Shown here: positions 16,459 through 25,640 of the stretch, one piece after another
Layout: every line of letters begins with the position of its first letter
Numbering within the stretch: the stretch's first letter is position 1
Assembly (NCBI GenBank): GCA_900314925.1
Contig: OMXC01000003.1
Location: 62,001 to 126,000 of the forward strand
Reading direction: 5' to 3'
Source: an uncultured Bacteroidales bacterium
Lineage (GTDB): Bacteria > Bacteroidota > Bacteroidia > Bacteroidales > P3
Length of the DNA: 64,000 bases
Made by a program: the position numbers and the translations under genes
Notes under the pieces: generated by a model
Told to the model about the DNA's origin: nothing
Databases searched by the model: none
The model's input: the letters and a program-made list of their open reading frames with translations, nothing else

Positions 16459-18456
16459 ATGATTGACCAGGAGACCATACAGCGCATTATGGATGCCGCC
16501 CGCATCGAGGAGGTGATAGGCGATTTTGTGTCGCTCAAGAAGCGTGGCGCCAACCATATAGGCTGCTGCCCGTTCCACAACGAGAAGACGCCGTCGTTCT
16601 ATGTGTCGCCGTCGAAGGGTATCTTCAAGTGCTTCGGCTGCGGCGAGGCGGGCGATGTGGTGAAGTTCCTCATGAAGCACGAGCACTACACCTACCCCGA
16701 GGCGCTGCGCTGGCTGGCCGACAAGTACCACATCGAGATAAAAGAGGAGGAGCAGACCGAGGAGGAGAAGCAGCGGCAGACGGAGAGGGACGGCCTGTTT
16801 CACGTGAGCGAGTTTGCGCAGAAGTATTTCGCCGACCTGCTCTACAACGACGAGATGGGGCGCGCCGTGGGCTTGAGCTATTTCCACGGGCGCGGCCTCA
16901 GCGACGAGGTCATCAAGCGCTTCGGGCTGGGCTACTGCCTCGACGAGTGGAGCAACTTCACCGACCACGCGCTGAAGAACGGTTACAGCCTTCAGGTGTT
17001 GGAGAAGACGGGCCTCACCATCGTCAAGGAGGACACCGGCAAGCAGTACGACCGCTTCCGCGGGCGCGTGATGTTCCCCATCTACAGCATCAGCGGCCGT
17101 GTGCTGGGCTTCAGCGGCCGCGTGCTCACCAGCGAGAAGCAGGCCGCCAAATACGTCAACTCGCCCGACTCCGACATATACAACAAGAGCCGCATACTCT
17201 ACGGCCTCTACCAGGCCCGCGCCGCCATAGCCAAGGCCGACAAGTGCTACCTGGTGGAGGGCAACGTGGACGTCATATCGATGCACCAGAGCGGTGTGGA
17301 GAACACCGTGGCCAGCTGCGGCACCAGCCTGACGGTGGAGCAGATTAGGCTCATCAAACGCTACACGCAGAACGTCACGGTGCTCTACGACGGTGACAAG
17401 GCGGGCGTCAAGGCGGCGCTCCGCGCCATAGACCTCCTCTTCGCCGAGGGCATGCATGTCAGGCTGGTGCTCTTCCCCGACGACGAAGACCCCGACAGCT
17501 ACGCCCAGAAGTACGGCTCCACGCAGCTGCAGGAGTTCCTCGCCACGCACGAGGACAACTTCATCATGTACAAGACGCGCGTGCTGCTCGACGGCGTGAA
17601 GGACGACCCCATACGCAAGGCCGAGCTCGTCAGCGAGACGGCGCGCAGCATAGCGCTGGTGACCGACATGCTGGAGCGCAGCGAGTATATACGCCAGTGC
17701 TCGCACTTGCTGCGCGTCAGCGAGGATGTGCTGAGCACCGCCGTGGCCCGCGCCATAGGCTCGGCACGGCAGAAAGTGGCTGAGCAGACGGCAGGGAGCG
17801 GGGGACAGGCGGCAGACGGCGTGGAGCAGGCAGCAGGCACCGAGGAACAGAAACCGGATGCAGAACGCATAGCTGTCGGCACTAATGCGGCACCGCCGCC
17901 GGAGGTGGAACGCCACCTGGTGCAGCTGTTGCTGAACTACGGCAACGAGAGCGTCAGCCAGACGGTGACCGCCGAGGACGGCACACAGCAGACGACGTCG
18001 TACACCGTGGCACAGATTATCGTCAACGAGCTGAAGAACGAGCAGCTGTCGTTTGCGCACCCTCTGTGCCAGCGTGTGCTGGAGCAGTGCACGCTGATGG
18101 TCGAGATGGTGGGCCGGGTTGACACGGCGCGCTTCATAGACTCCAACGACGACGCGCTGCGCACCTTCTGCGCCACGGTGATGATGGACACCTATTCGCT
18201 CTGCGAGGACTCGTGGCGCAAAAAGGGCATCTACCCCCCAAAGATAGAGGACGCCCTGCTGCAGGATGTCGGCGACAGTCTCAACACCTTCAAGAGCCTG
18301 CGGCTGGCGCAGATGATAGCAGAGAGGCGCGAGAGGCTCATAGGCGCCTCCGAAGAGGAACAGGGGCAGCTGCTAAGCGAGATAAAGTACTACTCAGACA
18401 TATTACGGCAGTTGGGTCAGGCCCTCGGCATGGTGATAGCCCGACGGCTCGACTGA
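16459..18456 (+). CDS. dnaG: DNA primase
   Basis: A 665-residue enzyme that makes RNA primers for replication. The N-terminal CHC2 zinc finger is clear: GCCPFHNEKTPSF with FKCFGCG. The catalytic core follows, with TOPRIM motifs VEGNVDVISMHQSG (usually EGYxDV, so Tyr to Asn here) and VLYDGDKAGVKAA. The C-terminal third is a DnaB-interaction region with a low-complexity Q/E/A-rich linker around residues 435-480. The start MIDQETIQRIMDAARI matches Bacteroidetes primases, which supports the unusually short leader. Confidence 0.96.
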   Translation: MIDQETIQRIMDAARIEEVIGDFVSLKKRGANHIGCCPFHNEKTPSFYVSPSKGIFKCFGCGEAGDVVKFLMKHEHYTYPEALRWLADKYHIEIKEEEQTEEEKQRQTERDGLFHVSEFAQKYFADLLYNDEMGRAVGLSYFHGRGLSDEVIKRFGLGYCLDEWSNFTDHALKNGYSLQVLEKTGLTIVKEDTGKQYDRFRGRVMFPIYSISGRVLGFSGRVLTSEKQAAKYVNSPDSDIYNKSRILYGLYQARAAIAKADKCYLVEGNVDVISMHQSGVENTVASCGTSLTVEQIRLIKRYTQNVTVLYDGDKAGVKAALRAIDLLFAEGMHVRLVLFPDDEDPDSYAQKYGSTQLQEFLATHEDNFIMYKTRVLLDGVKDDPIRKAELVSETARSIALVTDMLERSEYIRQCSHLLRVSEDVLSTAVARAIGSARQKVAEQTAGSGGQAADGVEQAAGTEEQKPDAERIAVGTNAAPPPEVERHLVQLLLNYGNESVSQTVTAEDGTQQTTSYTVAQIIVNELKNEQLSFAHPLCQRVLEQCTLMVEMVGRVDTARFIDSNDDALRTFCATVMMDTYSLCEDSWRKKGIYPPKIEDALLQDVGDSLNTFKSLRLAQMIAERRERLIGASEEEQGQLLSEIKYYSDILRQLGQALGMVIARRLD

Positions 18457-18478
18457 ATGCCAAACACAGAACAAAGAG

Positions 18479-19699
18479 ATGGATATCCAGACACTGAAAC
18501 AACGTTACGACATAATAGGCAACGACCCGCGCCTGATGCTGGCCCTCAACAAGGCCATCCAGGTGGCGCCCACCGACCTGTCGATACTCATCACCGGTGA
18601 GAGCGGTGTTGGCAAGGATGTGTTCTCGCGCATTATACACGAGAACAGCCTTCGCAAGCATGTGCGGCAGGGCAGGGGGCTCATCTCCGTCAACTGCGGC
18701 GCCATACCGGAAGGCACGATAGAGAGCGAGCTCTTCGGCCATGTGAAAGGTGCCTTCACGGGTGCCGACAAGAACCGCAAGGGCTACTTCGAGGAGGCTG
18801 ACGGCGGCACCATATTCCTCGACGAGATCGGCGAACTGCCACTGGCCATGCAGGTGAAGCTGCTGCGCGTGTTGGAGAACGGCGAGATCATGCCCGTAGG
18901 CAGCAGCACGGCGCAGAAGATCAACGTGCGTGTGGTGGCTGCCACCAATATCGACATCGTGGAGGCTGTGCGCAACGGCCGCTTCCGCGAAGACTTGTAC
19001 TACCGCCTCAACCAGATAAGCATATACCTGCCGCCGCTGCGCGAACGCAAGGACGACGTCCCATTGCTCTTCCGCAAGTTTGCGTCCGATGTGGCAGAGA
19101 AATACCACATGCCTCCCATCGTCCTCACCGACGATGCCAAACGCATGATGATGGATTACCCCTGGTATGGCAATGTGCGCGAGCTGAAGAACATCACTGA
19201 GCAGATATCGGTGGTGGAGACAGAGCGCACCATCACCTCGGCGATACTGCAGAACTACCTGTCATACATCCCTACGGAGCGCATGCCGGCCATCGTTGAC
19301 AACACAGCCGCTGGAGGTAATAACATCAGCGACCGTGAGCTGTTGCTGAAGGCCCTCTCCATGGGGCAGATGATTAGCGAGATGCGTCAGGAGATCAACG
19401 ACCTGAGACAGATGGTGGGACGTATGGCACAGGGAGCTCCGATGCAGGTGGAGCAGCCGTCGGTGGTATCGCCGTCATATCTTCCTGCCACCACACACAA
19501 CGCCATCCACCCCGAAGAAGAGGAGTTCCTCACGCCGGAGATTATCGAAGACGAGAGTGTGGCTCTCGAGGACCGCGAGCGTGTGGCCATAGCACGCGCA
19601 CTTGAGCGCCGTCACGGCAACCGCAAGCTTGCCGCTGCCGACCTCCATATATCTGAACGCACACTTTACCGCAAACTGAAAGAGTATAGCATCGAATGA
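18479..19699 (+). CDS. Sigma-54-dependent transcriptional activator without receiver domain
   Basis: A 406-residue AAA+ enhancer-binding protein. Walker A is GESGVGKD (40-47), the sigma-54 contact loop GAFTGA is intact (91-96), and Walker B is TIFLDEIGELP (111-121). A Fis-type helix-turn-helix closes the protein (RHGNRKLAAADLHISERTLYRKL). There is no N-terminal response-receiver or sensor domain, so activity may be set by expression or a partner. Targets are unknown. It starts 22 nt after dnaG and overlaps aroA by 4 nt, an unusual setting for a regulator. Confidence 0.95.
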   Translation: MDIQTLKQRYDIIGNDPRLMLALNKAIQVAPTDLSILITGESGVGKDVFSRIIHENSLRKHVRQGRGLISVNCGAIPEGTIESELFGHVKGAFTGADKNRKGYFEEADGGTIFLDEIGELPLAMQVKLLRVLENGEIMPVGSSTAQKINVRVVAATNIDIVEAVRNGRFREDLYYRLNQISIYLPPLRERKDDVPLLFRKFASDVAEKYHMPPIVLTDDAKRMMMDYPWYGNVRELKNITEQISVVETERTITSAILQNYLSYIPTERMPAIVDNTAAGGNNISDRELLLKALSMGQMISEMRQEINDLRQMVGRMAQGAPMQVEQPSVVSPSYLPATTHNAIHPEEEEFLTPEIIEDESVALEDRERVAIARALERRHGNRKLAAADLHISERTLYRKLKEYSIE

Positions 19700-20922
19700 A
19701 CACCAACGATATACGTATCAACCTGCCAGCGTCGAAGAGCATGAGCAACCGCTGGATGGTGATAAACTATATCACCGGCAGCCGTTTCCGTATAGGCAAG
19801 CCCTCCACGTCGGGCGACACACGCCTGCTGCGCCAGTTGCTTGCCCAGCTCGACGAGGGCAAGTCCGACATATTCTATTGCAACAATGCGGGCTCTGTGG
19901 CACGTTTCCTGATGCCGTTGCTCGCCATCACCCCCGGACACCATATCCTGACCGGCGACCCACGCCTCTGCCAGCGCCCGATGGCCCCTATCATTGAGTC
20001 GTTGCGCCAGATGGGCCTGCGTGTAGAGTGTTCGGAGAAAGAAGGCTTCCTGCCGGTACACATACAGGGCGGCATACCCACCAAGCGCACCGTGCAGGTT
20101 GACCCGTTGCTGAGCAGCCAGTTTGTCAGCGCCCTTCTGCTTGTGGCCCCCGTCCTGCCCGAGGGTATCTCGCTGACCATGACCTCGCGACCCACGTCGC
20201 GTCCATACATAGAGATGACGGCAGACATATTGCGCCAGGCCGGCGTCAACGTGCGCCGCTCCTCCAATGGCCGCACTTACTATGTTCAGCCTATGACCGC
20301 CAAGACCAAACCCACCGCCGTCGTCATCGAGCGCGACTGGTCGTCGGCGTCATACTTCTATACCATGGCACTCCTGCGGCCGGAACTGCGCATACGTCTG
20401 TTGGGCCTTCAGCTCGACTCATGCCAGGGCGACAGCGCCGCCGACGCTTTCTTCCGTCAGCTGGGTGTATGCAGCACCGAGGTGCGTTCCCCTTACCGTG
20501 CCGCAGGCCGCAGCATCACGCTGCAGGGAGGCTTCGAGCGCGGCAAGACGGTACAGTTCAACTGCCTCGACTGCCCCGACCTTGTGCCCACCTTCGCCGT
20601 GGCCGCCGCCGCCGCGGGGGTGCGCGCCACCCTCAAGGGGGTGAGCAACATAGCCCTCAAGGAGAGCGACCGCATGTACGCCATCACCACAGAACTTTGT
20701 CGCATGGGCGGCAAGGTGAACACCACAGCCGAGGAGATGGTCATCATACCCGCCACGCTGAAGCCCGTGGAGCCTGTCAAGACCTATGGCGACCACCGCA
20801 TAGCGATGGCCTTTGCGCCACTCCGTCTCGTTTTCCCCGACTTGCAGATCGAGAACCCAGAGGTCGTCGACAAGTCGTTCCCCGAGTTCTGGGAGGAGTT
20901 CGACAAGGTGCTGAATGCCTAA
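19696..20922 (+). CDS. aroA: 3-phosphoshikimate 1-carboxyvinyltransferase (EPSP synthase)
   Basis: A 408-residue enzyme of the shikimate pathway that joins phosphoenolpyruvate to shikimate 3-phosphate. LPASKSMSNRWMVIN gives the N-terminal phosphate/PEP lysine and serine. NNAGSVARFLMPLLA, GDPRLCQRPMAP and the late TYGDHRIAMAFAPL are also family motifs. It is slightly shorter than the usual 420-430 residues, as in other Bacteroidetes. It is coupled by ATGA overlap to the sigma-54 activator and overlaps miaA by 8 nt. Confidence 0.95.
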   Translation: MNTNDIRINLPASKSMSNRWMVINYITGSRFRIGKPSTSGDTRLLRQLLAQLDEGKSDIFYCNNAGSVARFLMPLLAITPGHHILTGDPRLCQRPMAPIIESLRQMGLRVECSEKEGFLPVHIQGGIPTKRTVQVDPLLSSQFVSALLLVAPVLPEGISLTMTSRPTSRPYIEMTADILRQAGVNVRRSSNGRTYYVQPMTAKTKPTAVVIERDWSSASYFYTMALLRPELRIRLLGLQLDSCQGDSAADAFFRQLGVCSTEVRSPYRAAGRSITLQGGFERGKTVQFNCLDCPDLVPTFAVAAAAAGVRATLKGVSNIALKESDRMYAITTELCRMGGKVNTTAEEMVIIPATLKPVEPVKTYGDHRIAMAFAPLRLVFPDLQIENPEVVDKSFPEFWEEFDKVLNA

Positions 20923-21742
20923 GAAACTCATCGTGGTGGCAGGCCCGACGGCTGTCGGCAAAACGGCCCATGCCGTCGCGTTGGCGCAACGTCTGGACAC
21001 GGAGATCGTCTCCTGCGACTCGCGGCAGTTCTACCGTGAGCTGAGCATCGGCGTGGCACGCCCCACCGACGAGGAGCTCGCCGCCGTACATCACCATTTC
21101 ATCGCCTGCCGCTCGGTCACCGAGCCGTACAACATCTATGACTATGAGCATGACGCCATGGCCGTGGTTGCACGTCTGATGGAGACGCACGACACCGTAG
21201 TCGCCGTCGGCGGCAGCGGCCTGTATATAGACGCTTTGCGTGCCACGCCCGCCGTGTTGCCGTCGCCTACTGCCGAGCTGCGGTCCATGCTGCAGCAGAT
21301 GCCCCTCGAGGAGAAGCGTGCACAGCTGCGGCTGCTCGACCCCGACTACTACGCCCGCGTCGACCTCCGCAACCCCGTCAGGCTGCAGCGTGCCCTCGAG
21401 GTGTGCCTCACCGCCGGCCGCCCTTACAGCCAGGTGCTTGCCGACCAGCAGGCGGTCCCGCGCCCCTTCGCCATAGAGATGCAGGTGCTGTCGATGGAGC
21501 CTGCAGCCTTGCGCGAACGCATAGACCGCCGCGTGGACCGGATGATGGCTGACGGCCTTCTCGACGAGGTGCGCCAGCTGCTCCCTTACCGCCACCTCAA
21601 CACCCTCAACACCGTAGGCTACCGCGAGCTCTTCCCCGTGCTCGACGGCCACGCTGCGGTCGACGAGGCCGTGGCGCAGATAAAGCTCAACACGTGGCAT
21701 TACGCCCGCAAGCAGCTCACCTGGCTCAAACGTTACCAGTAG
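20915..21742 (+). CDS. miaA: tRNA dimethylallyltransferase
   Basis: A 275-residue enzyme that prenylates A37 of tRNAs reading UNN codons. VVAGPTAVGKTAHAVALA is the P-loop. SCDSRQFYRELSIGVARPT, AVGGSGLYIDAL and LNTWHYARKQLTWLKRY complete the family pattern. It is about 25-35 residues shorter than typical MiaA, mainly at the C-terminus. It is the last gene of the dnaG-led run and is followed by a strong hairpin. Confidence 0.95.
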   Translation: MPKKLIVVAGPTAVGKTAHAVALAQRLDTEIVSCDSRQFYRELSIGVARPTDEELAAVHHHFIACRSVTEPYNIYDYEHDAMAVVARLMETHDTVVAVGGSGLYIDALRATPAVLPSPTAELRSMLQQMPLEEKRAQLRLLDPDYYARVDLRNPVRLQRALEVCLTAGRPYSQVLADQQAVPRPFAIEMQVLSMEPAALRERIDRRVDRMMADGLLDEVRQLLPYRHLNTLNTVGYRELFPVLDGHAAVDEAVAQIKLNTWHYARKQLTWLKRYQ

Positions 21743-21750
21743 AAAAACAT

Positions 21751-21777
21751 AAGGTCCCGCCCACCGGGCGGGACCTT
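21751..21777. terminator. Perfect 12-bp hairpin terminator between miaA and hbd
   Basis: AAGGTCCCGCCC pairs perfectly with GGGCGGGACCTT around a 3-nt loop. T-rich sequence follows on both strands, so it can end both convergent units. Confidence 0.9.
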
Positions 21778-21805
21778 GTCTCTTTTGTCTCAGCGTGGCT
21801 GGCAA

Positions 21806-22642
21806 TCAATATTTGTAGAAGCCTTCGCCGGTCTTGCGGCCGAGGAGGCCGGCACGCACCATCTTGCGGAGCAGGGGGTGGGGACGGTACTTCGGGTCGC
21901 CGAACTCTTTGTAGAGCACCTCCATGATGGCCAGGTTCACATCGTTGCCGATGAGGTCGGCCAGGGCCAAGGGACCCATGGGGTGGTTGGCACCGAGCAT
22001 CATGCACTTGTCGATGTCTTCGGCGCTGGCGATACCGTCGGCCAGGATGCCGACAGCCTCGTTGATCATCGGGATGAGGATGCGGTTGACCACAAAGCCG
22101 GGGGCTTCCTTCACCTCGACGGGCTGTTTGCCGATCTCGGTGGCGAGGTCGATGACGCACTTGCAGACCTCGTCGCTGGTCAGCTGGCCGCGGATCACCT
22201 CCACGAGGGCCATGCGGTCGGCGGGGTTGAAGAAGTGCATGCCGATGAACTGGGCCGGACGCTTGGTGCAGGCGGCGATCTCGGTGATGCTCAGCGACGA
22301 GCTGTTGGTGGCGAAGATAGTCTCGGGCTTGCAGATGCCGTCGAGCTCGGTGAAGACGTCCTTCTTGAGCTGCATCTCCTCCACGGCGGCCTCGATGACG
22401 AGGTCGGCGTCGGCGAAGGTGGCGTAGTCGGTGGTGGTCTGGATGTTCTTGAGCAGGGCGTCGACAGCCTCCTGGGTCATCTTGCCTTTCTCAACGAGTT
22501 TGCCGTAGCCTTTGGCTATCGAGGCCATGGCCTTGTCGAGGCTGGCCTGCGTGCGGCTCTTCATGACGACGGGCATCTTGGCGGCGAAAGCTTTCACAAT
22601 GCCTTTTGCCATGGTGCCGGTTCCAATAACACAGATTTTCAT
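21806..22642 (-). CDS. hbd: 3-hydroxybutyryl-CoA dehydrogenase
   Basis: A 278-residue NAD(P)-dependent enzyme of the 3-hydroxyacyl-CoA dehydrogenase family. The N-terminus [20 protein letters not shown] is the dinucleotide-binding loop. [12 protein letters not shown] and [17 protein letters not shown] carry the catalytic Ser/His region, and the C-terminal domain holds [16 protein letters not shown]. With the crotonase just upstream it could run acetoacetyl-CoA to crotonyl-CoA, as in butyrate formation or beta-oxidation. No thiolase or butyryl-CoA dehydrogenase is in view. Confidence 0.94.
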   Translation of the reverse strand: MKICVIGTGTMAKGIVKAFAAKMPVVMKSRTQASLDKAMASIAKGYGKLVEKGKMTQEAVDALLKNIQTTTDYATFADADLVIEAAVEEMQLKKDVFTELDGICKPETIFATNSSSLSITEIAACTKRPAQFIGMHFFNPADRMALVEVIRGQLTSDEVCKCVIDLATEIGKQPVEVKEAPGFVVNRILIPMINEAVGILADGIASAEDIDKCMMLGANHPMGPLALADLIGNDVNLAIMEVLYKEFGDPKYRPHPLLRKMVRAGLLGRKTGEGFYKY

Positions 22643-22689
22643 GATTGATGATTATTTGATTGTTAAACTTTTGTTTATATTAGCAGTCT

Positions 22690-22756
22690 ACGTATCTACT
22701 TACCTACTGCCTACTTACCTACTTACCTACTTATCTACTTACCTACTGTCTACTCC
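22690..22756. repeat. 8-bp CTACTTAC array between crotonase and hbd
   Basis: About eight degenerate copies of CTACTTAC (variants CTACTGC, CTACTTAT, CTACTGT) fill the gap right up to the crotonase stop codon. The array is transcribed if the two genes form one unit. Confidence 0.8.
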
Positions 22757-23533
22757 CTATTTCCCCTGAAACTCGTACTTGCTCTTGTCGAGGAAGGCGC
22801 GCATGCCGCCCTTCTGGTCGGCGGTGGAGAAACACTCGCCGAAGGCGTGGTTCTCGCAGGCTATGGCCTCGTCGGCCGTCATGTCCCACTCGGCGTTGAT
22901 GCACTCCTTGGCAGCGCGTACTGCCAGCGGGGCTTGGGCGGCAATCTGGGCGGCCATCTCCATGGCCTTGTCCATCAGCTCTGCCTGCGGCACCACGGCG
23001 TTGACCAGCCCTATGCGCAGCGCCTCGTCGGCGCGGATGGCCTTTCCGGTGTATATCAGCTGCTTGGCCATGCCCATGCCTATCAGGCGCGCCATGCGCA
23101 CCGTGCCGCTGAAGCCGGGGATGATGCCGAGGCCCACCTCGGGCTGGCCGAACTTGGCGTTGTCGGAGCAGATGCGTATGTCGCAGGCCATGGCCAGCTC
23201 GCAGCCACCGCCGAGGGCGAAGCCGTTGACGGCGGCGATGACGGGCACCGGCAGCGTCTCCAGCATGCGGAACACGCGGGCGCCGCGTTTGCCGAAAGCC
23301 TCGCCCTCGGCAGCGCTGAGACCGGCCATCTCGCTGATGTCGGCCCCGGCCACGAAGCTCTTCTCGCCGTCGCCGGTGACGATGAGGCAGCGTAACCGCC
23401 CGCAGTCGAAGCTGCCCAGGTAGTCGCCAATCTCGTTAAGTATCTTGCTGTTGAGCGCATTGAGGCTCTTCGGAGCGCTGATGGTCATCACGGCCACGGC
23501 GCCACGCTCCTCTATCTTCAGGTGTTCGTACAT
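22757..23533 (-). CDS. Enoyl-CoA hydratase/isomerase (crotonase family)
   Basis: A 258-residue crotonase. Oxyanion-hole segments are FVAGADISEMAGL and NGFALGGGCELAMACDIR. The catalytic glutamates are expected in the latter (GGCE) and in GQPEVGLGIIPGFSGT. It probably hydrates crotonyl-CoA, given hbd next door, though other crotonase reactions cannot be excluded. The ATG at 23533 (MYEHLKIEERGAV) is chosen because the longer frame starts inside the -7 promoter box. Confidence 0.93.
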   Translation of the reverse strand: MYEHLKIEERGAVAVMTISAPKSLNALNSKILNEIGDYLGSFDCGRLRCLIVTGDGEKSFVAGADISEMAGLSAAEGEAFGKRGARVFRMLETLPVPVIAAVNGFALGGGCELAMACDIRICSDNAKFGQPEVGLGIIPGFSGTVRMARLIGMGMAKQLIYTGKAIRADEALRIGLVNAVVPQAELMDKAMEMAAQIAAQAPLAVRAAKECINAEWDMTADEAIACENHAFGECFSTADQKGGMRAFLDKSKYEFQGK

Positions 23534-23557
23534 ATATAACTTGTTTATTTGAGGCTG

Positions 23558-23589
23558 CAAAATTACAAAATAATACTGATATGGCCAAA
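23558..23589 (-). promoter_or_regulatory. Bacteroidetes-type promoter for crotonase-hbd
   Basis: On the minus strand, TTTG (-33) and TAATTTTG (-7) lie 20 nt apart in the 64-nt gap after cca. This makes crotonase-hbd a separate unit from cca. Confidence 0.85.
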
Positions 23590-23597
23590 TGTTTTTT

Positions 23598-25037
23598 TTA
23601 TTCTCGTAGCTTCAGGCCGAGGTCGGCGCCGAGGCTGAGCATCATCTGCCAGGCGGCGTCGCGCTCGTTGGGGATGCTGCCGTCGAGGATGGCGTCCTTG
23701 ATGGCGTCCTTGATGGTGCCTATCTCGCGGCAGGGGCCGATGCCGAAGGTGCGCATGATGTCCTCGCCCGAGACCGGCGGCTGGAAGTTGCGTATGCGGT
23801 CGCGCTCTTCGAGCTCCACGAGTTTGCGCTTCACCAGCTCGAAGTTTTCGCGGTGGCGGCGCTGCTTGTCGAGGTTGCGCGTGGTGATGTCGGCGTGGCA
23901 GAGGAGCATGAGGTCGTCGATGTCGTCGCCGGCCTCGAAGAGCAGGCGACGCACGGCGGAGTCGGTGACGATGTCTTCGGCGAGGATGATGGGGCGCATG
24001 TGGAGCATGACGAGTTTCTCCACGTAGCGCATCTCTTCGCCCAGGGGCAGGCGCAGGCGCTTGAAGAGGCGCTTGACCATGTGCGCTCCGCGTGCTTCGT
24101 GGCCGTGGAATGTCCAGCCCTGTCGGGCGTCGTAGCGTTTGACGCCGGGTTTGCCCATGTCGTGCAGCAGGGCGGCCCAGCGGAGCCACAGGTTGTCGCT
24201 CTCTGCGGCCACGTTGTCGAGCACCTGCATGGTGTGGAAGAAGATGTCTTTGTGGCCTTTGCCGTCGACGGTCTCCACGCCTTGCAGGGCGCTGATTTCG
24301 GGCATGATGAGCTGCATGAGGCCGCTTTTCTGCATGAGTTTGAGGCCCAGCGAGGGGTTGCGCGAGGCCATGATCTTGTTGAGCTCGGTGGTGATGCGCT
24401 CGGCGCTGACTATCTCTATGCGCTTGGCGTTGCGGCCTATGGCTTCGAAGGTGTCGTCGGCGATGCGGAAGCCGAGCTGCGAGGCGAAGCGTACGGCGCG
24501 CATCATGCGGAGCGGGTCGTCGCTGAAGGTGATGTCGGGGTCGAGGGGCGTGCGGAGGATGCCTGCGTCGAGGTCGCGGATGCCGCCGAAGGGGTCTATG
24601 AGCTCGCCGAGCCTGTCGTCGTTGAGGCATACGGCGAGGGCGTTGACGGTGAAGTCGCGGCGTCGCTGGTCGTCCTCGAGGGTGCCGTTCTCCACGACGG
24701 GCTTGCGGCTGTCGCGGCTGTAGCTCTCGCGCCGGGCGCCGACGAATTCCAGCTCGTACTCGCGGCCGTCGACGGTGTATTTGAAGCTTGCGGTGCCGAA
24801 GTTCTTGAACACGGCCACATGGCTGCCGCCGAGGGCCGCCGAAGCGGCGTGGGCGAGCTGGATGCCTATGTGCACTTCGCCGCCCTCCTGCCGTCCCACG
24901 CAGACGATGTCGATGTCGGTGCACGGGCGCTGTAGCAGGTGGTCGCGCACGACGCCGCCGACGGCGTAGGCGTCGATGCCGAGGCGGTCGGCTTCGTGGC
25001 CGATGGCGCGGTAGAGGTCAAGACCGAGGTCTATCAT
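23598..25037 (-). CDS. cca: CCA tRNA nucleotidyltransferase with HD domain
   Basis: A 479-residue class II nucleotidyltransferase. The head domain shows AVGGVVRDHLL, the metal pair TDIDIVCVG and RRRDFTVNALAV. The neck helix region is FSDDPLRMMRAVRFASQLGF. The C-terminal half carries an HD phosphohydrolase motif (LRWAALLHDMGKP). Proteins of this build in Bacteroidetes are annotated as CCA-adding enzymes, completing tRNA 3' ends. Poly(A) polymerase activity is the alternative within the family. Confidence 0.92.
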   Translation of the reverse strand: MIDLGLDLYRAIGHEADRLGIDAYAVGGVVRDHLLQRPCTDIDIVCVGRQEGGEVHIGIQLAHAASAALGGSHVAVFKNFGTASFKYTVDGREYELEFVGARRESYSRDSRKPVVENGTLEDDQRRRDFTVNALAVCLNDDRLGELIDPFGGIRDLDAGILRTPLDPDITFSDDPLRMMRAVRFASQLGFRIADDTFEAIGRNAKRIEIVSAERITTELNKIMASRNPSLGLKLMQKSGLMQLIMPEISALQGVETVDGKGHKDIFFHTMQVLDNVAAESDNLWLRWAALLHDMGKPGVKRYDARQGWTFHGHEARGAHMVKRLFKRLRLPLGEEMRYVEKLVMLHMRPIILAEDIVTDSAVRRLLFEAGDDIDDLMLLCHADITTRNLDKQRRHRENFELVKRKLVELEERDRIRNFQPPVSGEDIMRTFGIGPCREIGTIKDAIKDAILDGSIPNERDAAWQMMLSLGADLGLKLRE

Positions 25038-25070
25038 TGTCTATTGTTGAGAGGTGGTTGTCGGAGGGGG

Positions 25071-25604
25071 TTAGTATTCCTGAGTGGTGACGAGCTGGCC
25101 CGTCTCGTCGTATATCTCCCATTTGCCGGTGCGCACGCCTTCGTGGTAGCTGCCTATGTAGTAGGGGACGCCGTTTTCGCGGAAGACGCGGTAGGGGCCC
25201 TCCTCGAGGCCGCCGACGAAGGTGGCTTCGGTCTGTATGTTGCCGTTGGCGTGGTAGAACACCCAGCGCCCTTCGCGCTTGCCGCCGACGATGTCGCCCT
25301 CGCTGCGCAGCTGCATGGTGCTGTAGTACTGGCGCCAATGCTCCACGCTGCCGCAGTAGTAGACGATGGTCATCGGGTGGCCGTCGGGGCTTACCTCGGT
25401 GACGCGCATGGAGTCGTAGTTGGGGACTATCTCGCGGCCGTCGGGGCCTGTGAGGTGCCACTCGCCGGTGCGCTCGTTGAAGGTGGCGGTGACGCTCCCG
25501 TCGGCAGCGGCGTAGGTCTGGGTCTTGCTGCCGCAAGAGGCGAAGGCGAGCAGCATGGCGGCGGCTGCGATGAGGTGGGAGGTCCGTAAGGTTCTGTTTT
25601 TCAT
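25071..25604 (-). CDS. MORN-repeat (YwqK-like) lipoprotein
   Basis: A 177-residue protein with a lipoprotein signal and lipobox AFASC. The C-terminal half has three MORN-like repeats: GKREGRWVFYHANG, GGLEEGPYRVFRENG and EGVRTGKWEIYDETG. Such proteins are often labelled YwqK-type antitoxin-like, but with a lipoprotein anchor an envelope role is more plausible. No toxin gene adjoins it. Confidence 0.85.
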   Translation of the reverse strand: MKNRTLRTSHLIAAAAMLLAFASCGSKTQTYAAADGSVTATFNERTGEWHLTGPDGREIVPNYDSMRVTEVSPDGHPMTIVYYCGSVEHWRQYYSTMQLRSEGDIVGGKREGRWVFYHANGNIQTEATFVGGLEEGPYRVFRENGVPYYIGSYHEGVRTGKWEIYDETGQLVTTQEY

Positions 25605-25640
25605 GGTTTCTTATGTGTATAATGTTCTTGTTCGTGGTTG

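Noticed and set aside
16360-18060. Long open frame (566 codons) on the minus strand opposite dnaG
   Set aside because: It is a codon-bias shadow: composition is A/V/L/H/Q/R-rich with no family motif, and dnaG on the plus strand has full domain support.
25071-25604. Toxin-antitoxin system suggested by YwqK-type similarity
   Set aside because: The protein has a lipoprotein signal and no toxin gene is next to it; MORN repeats alone do not indicate an antitoxin.
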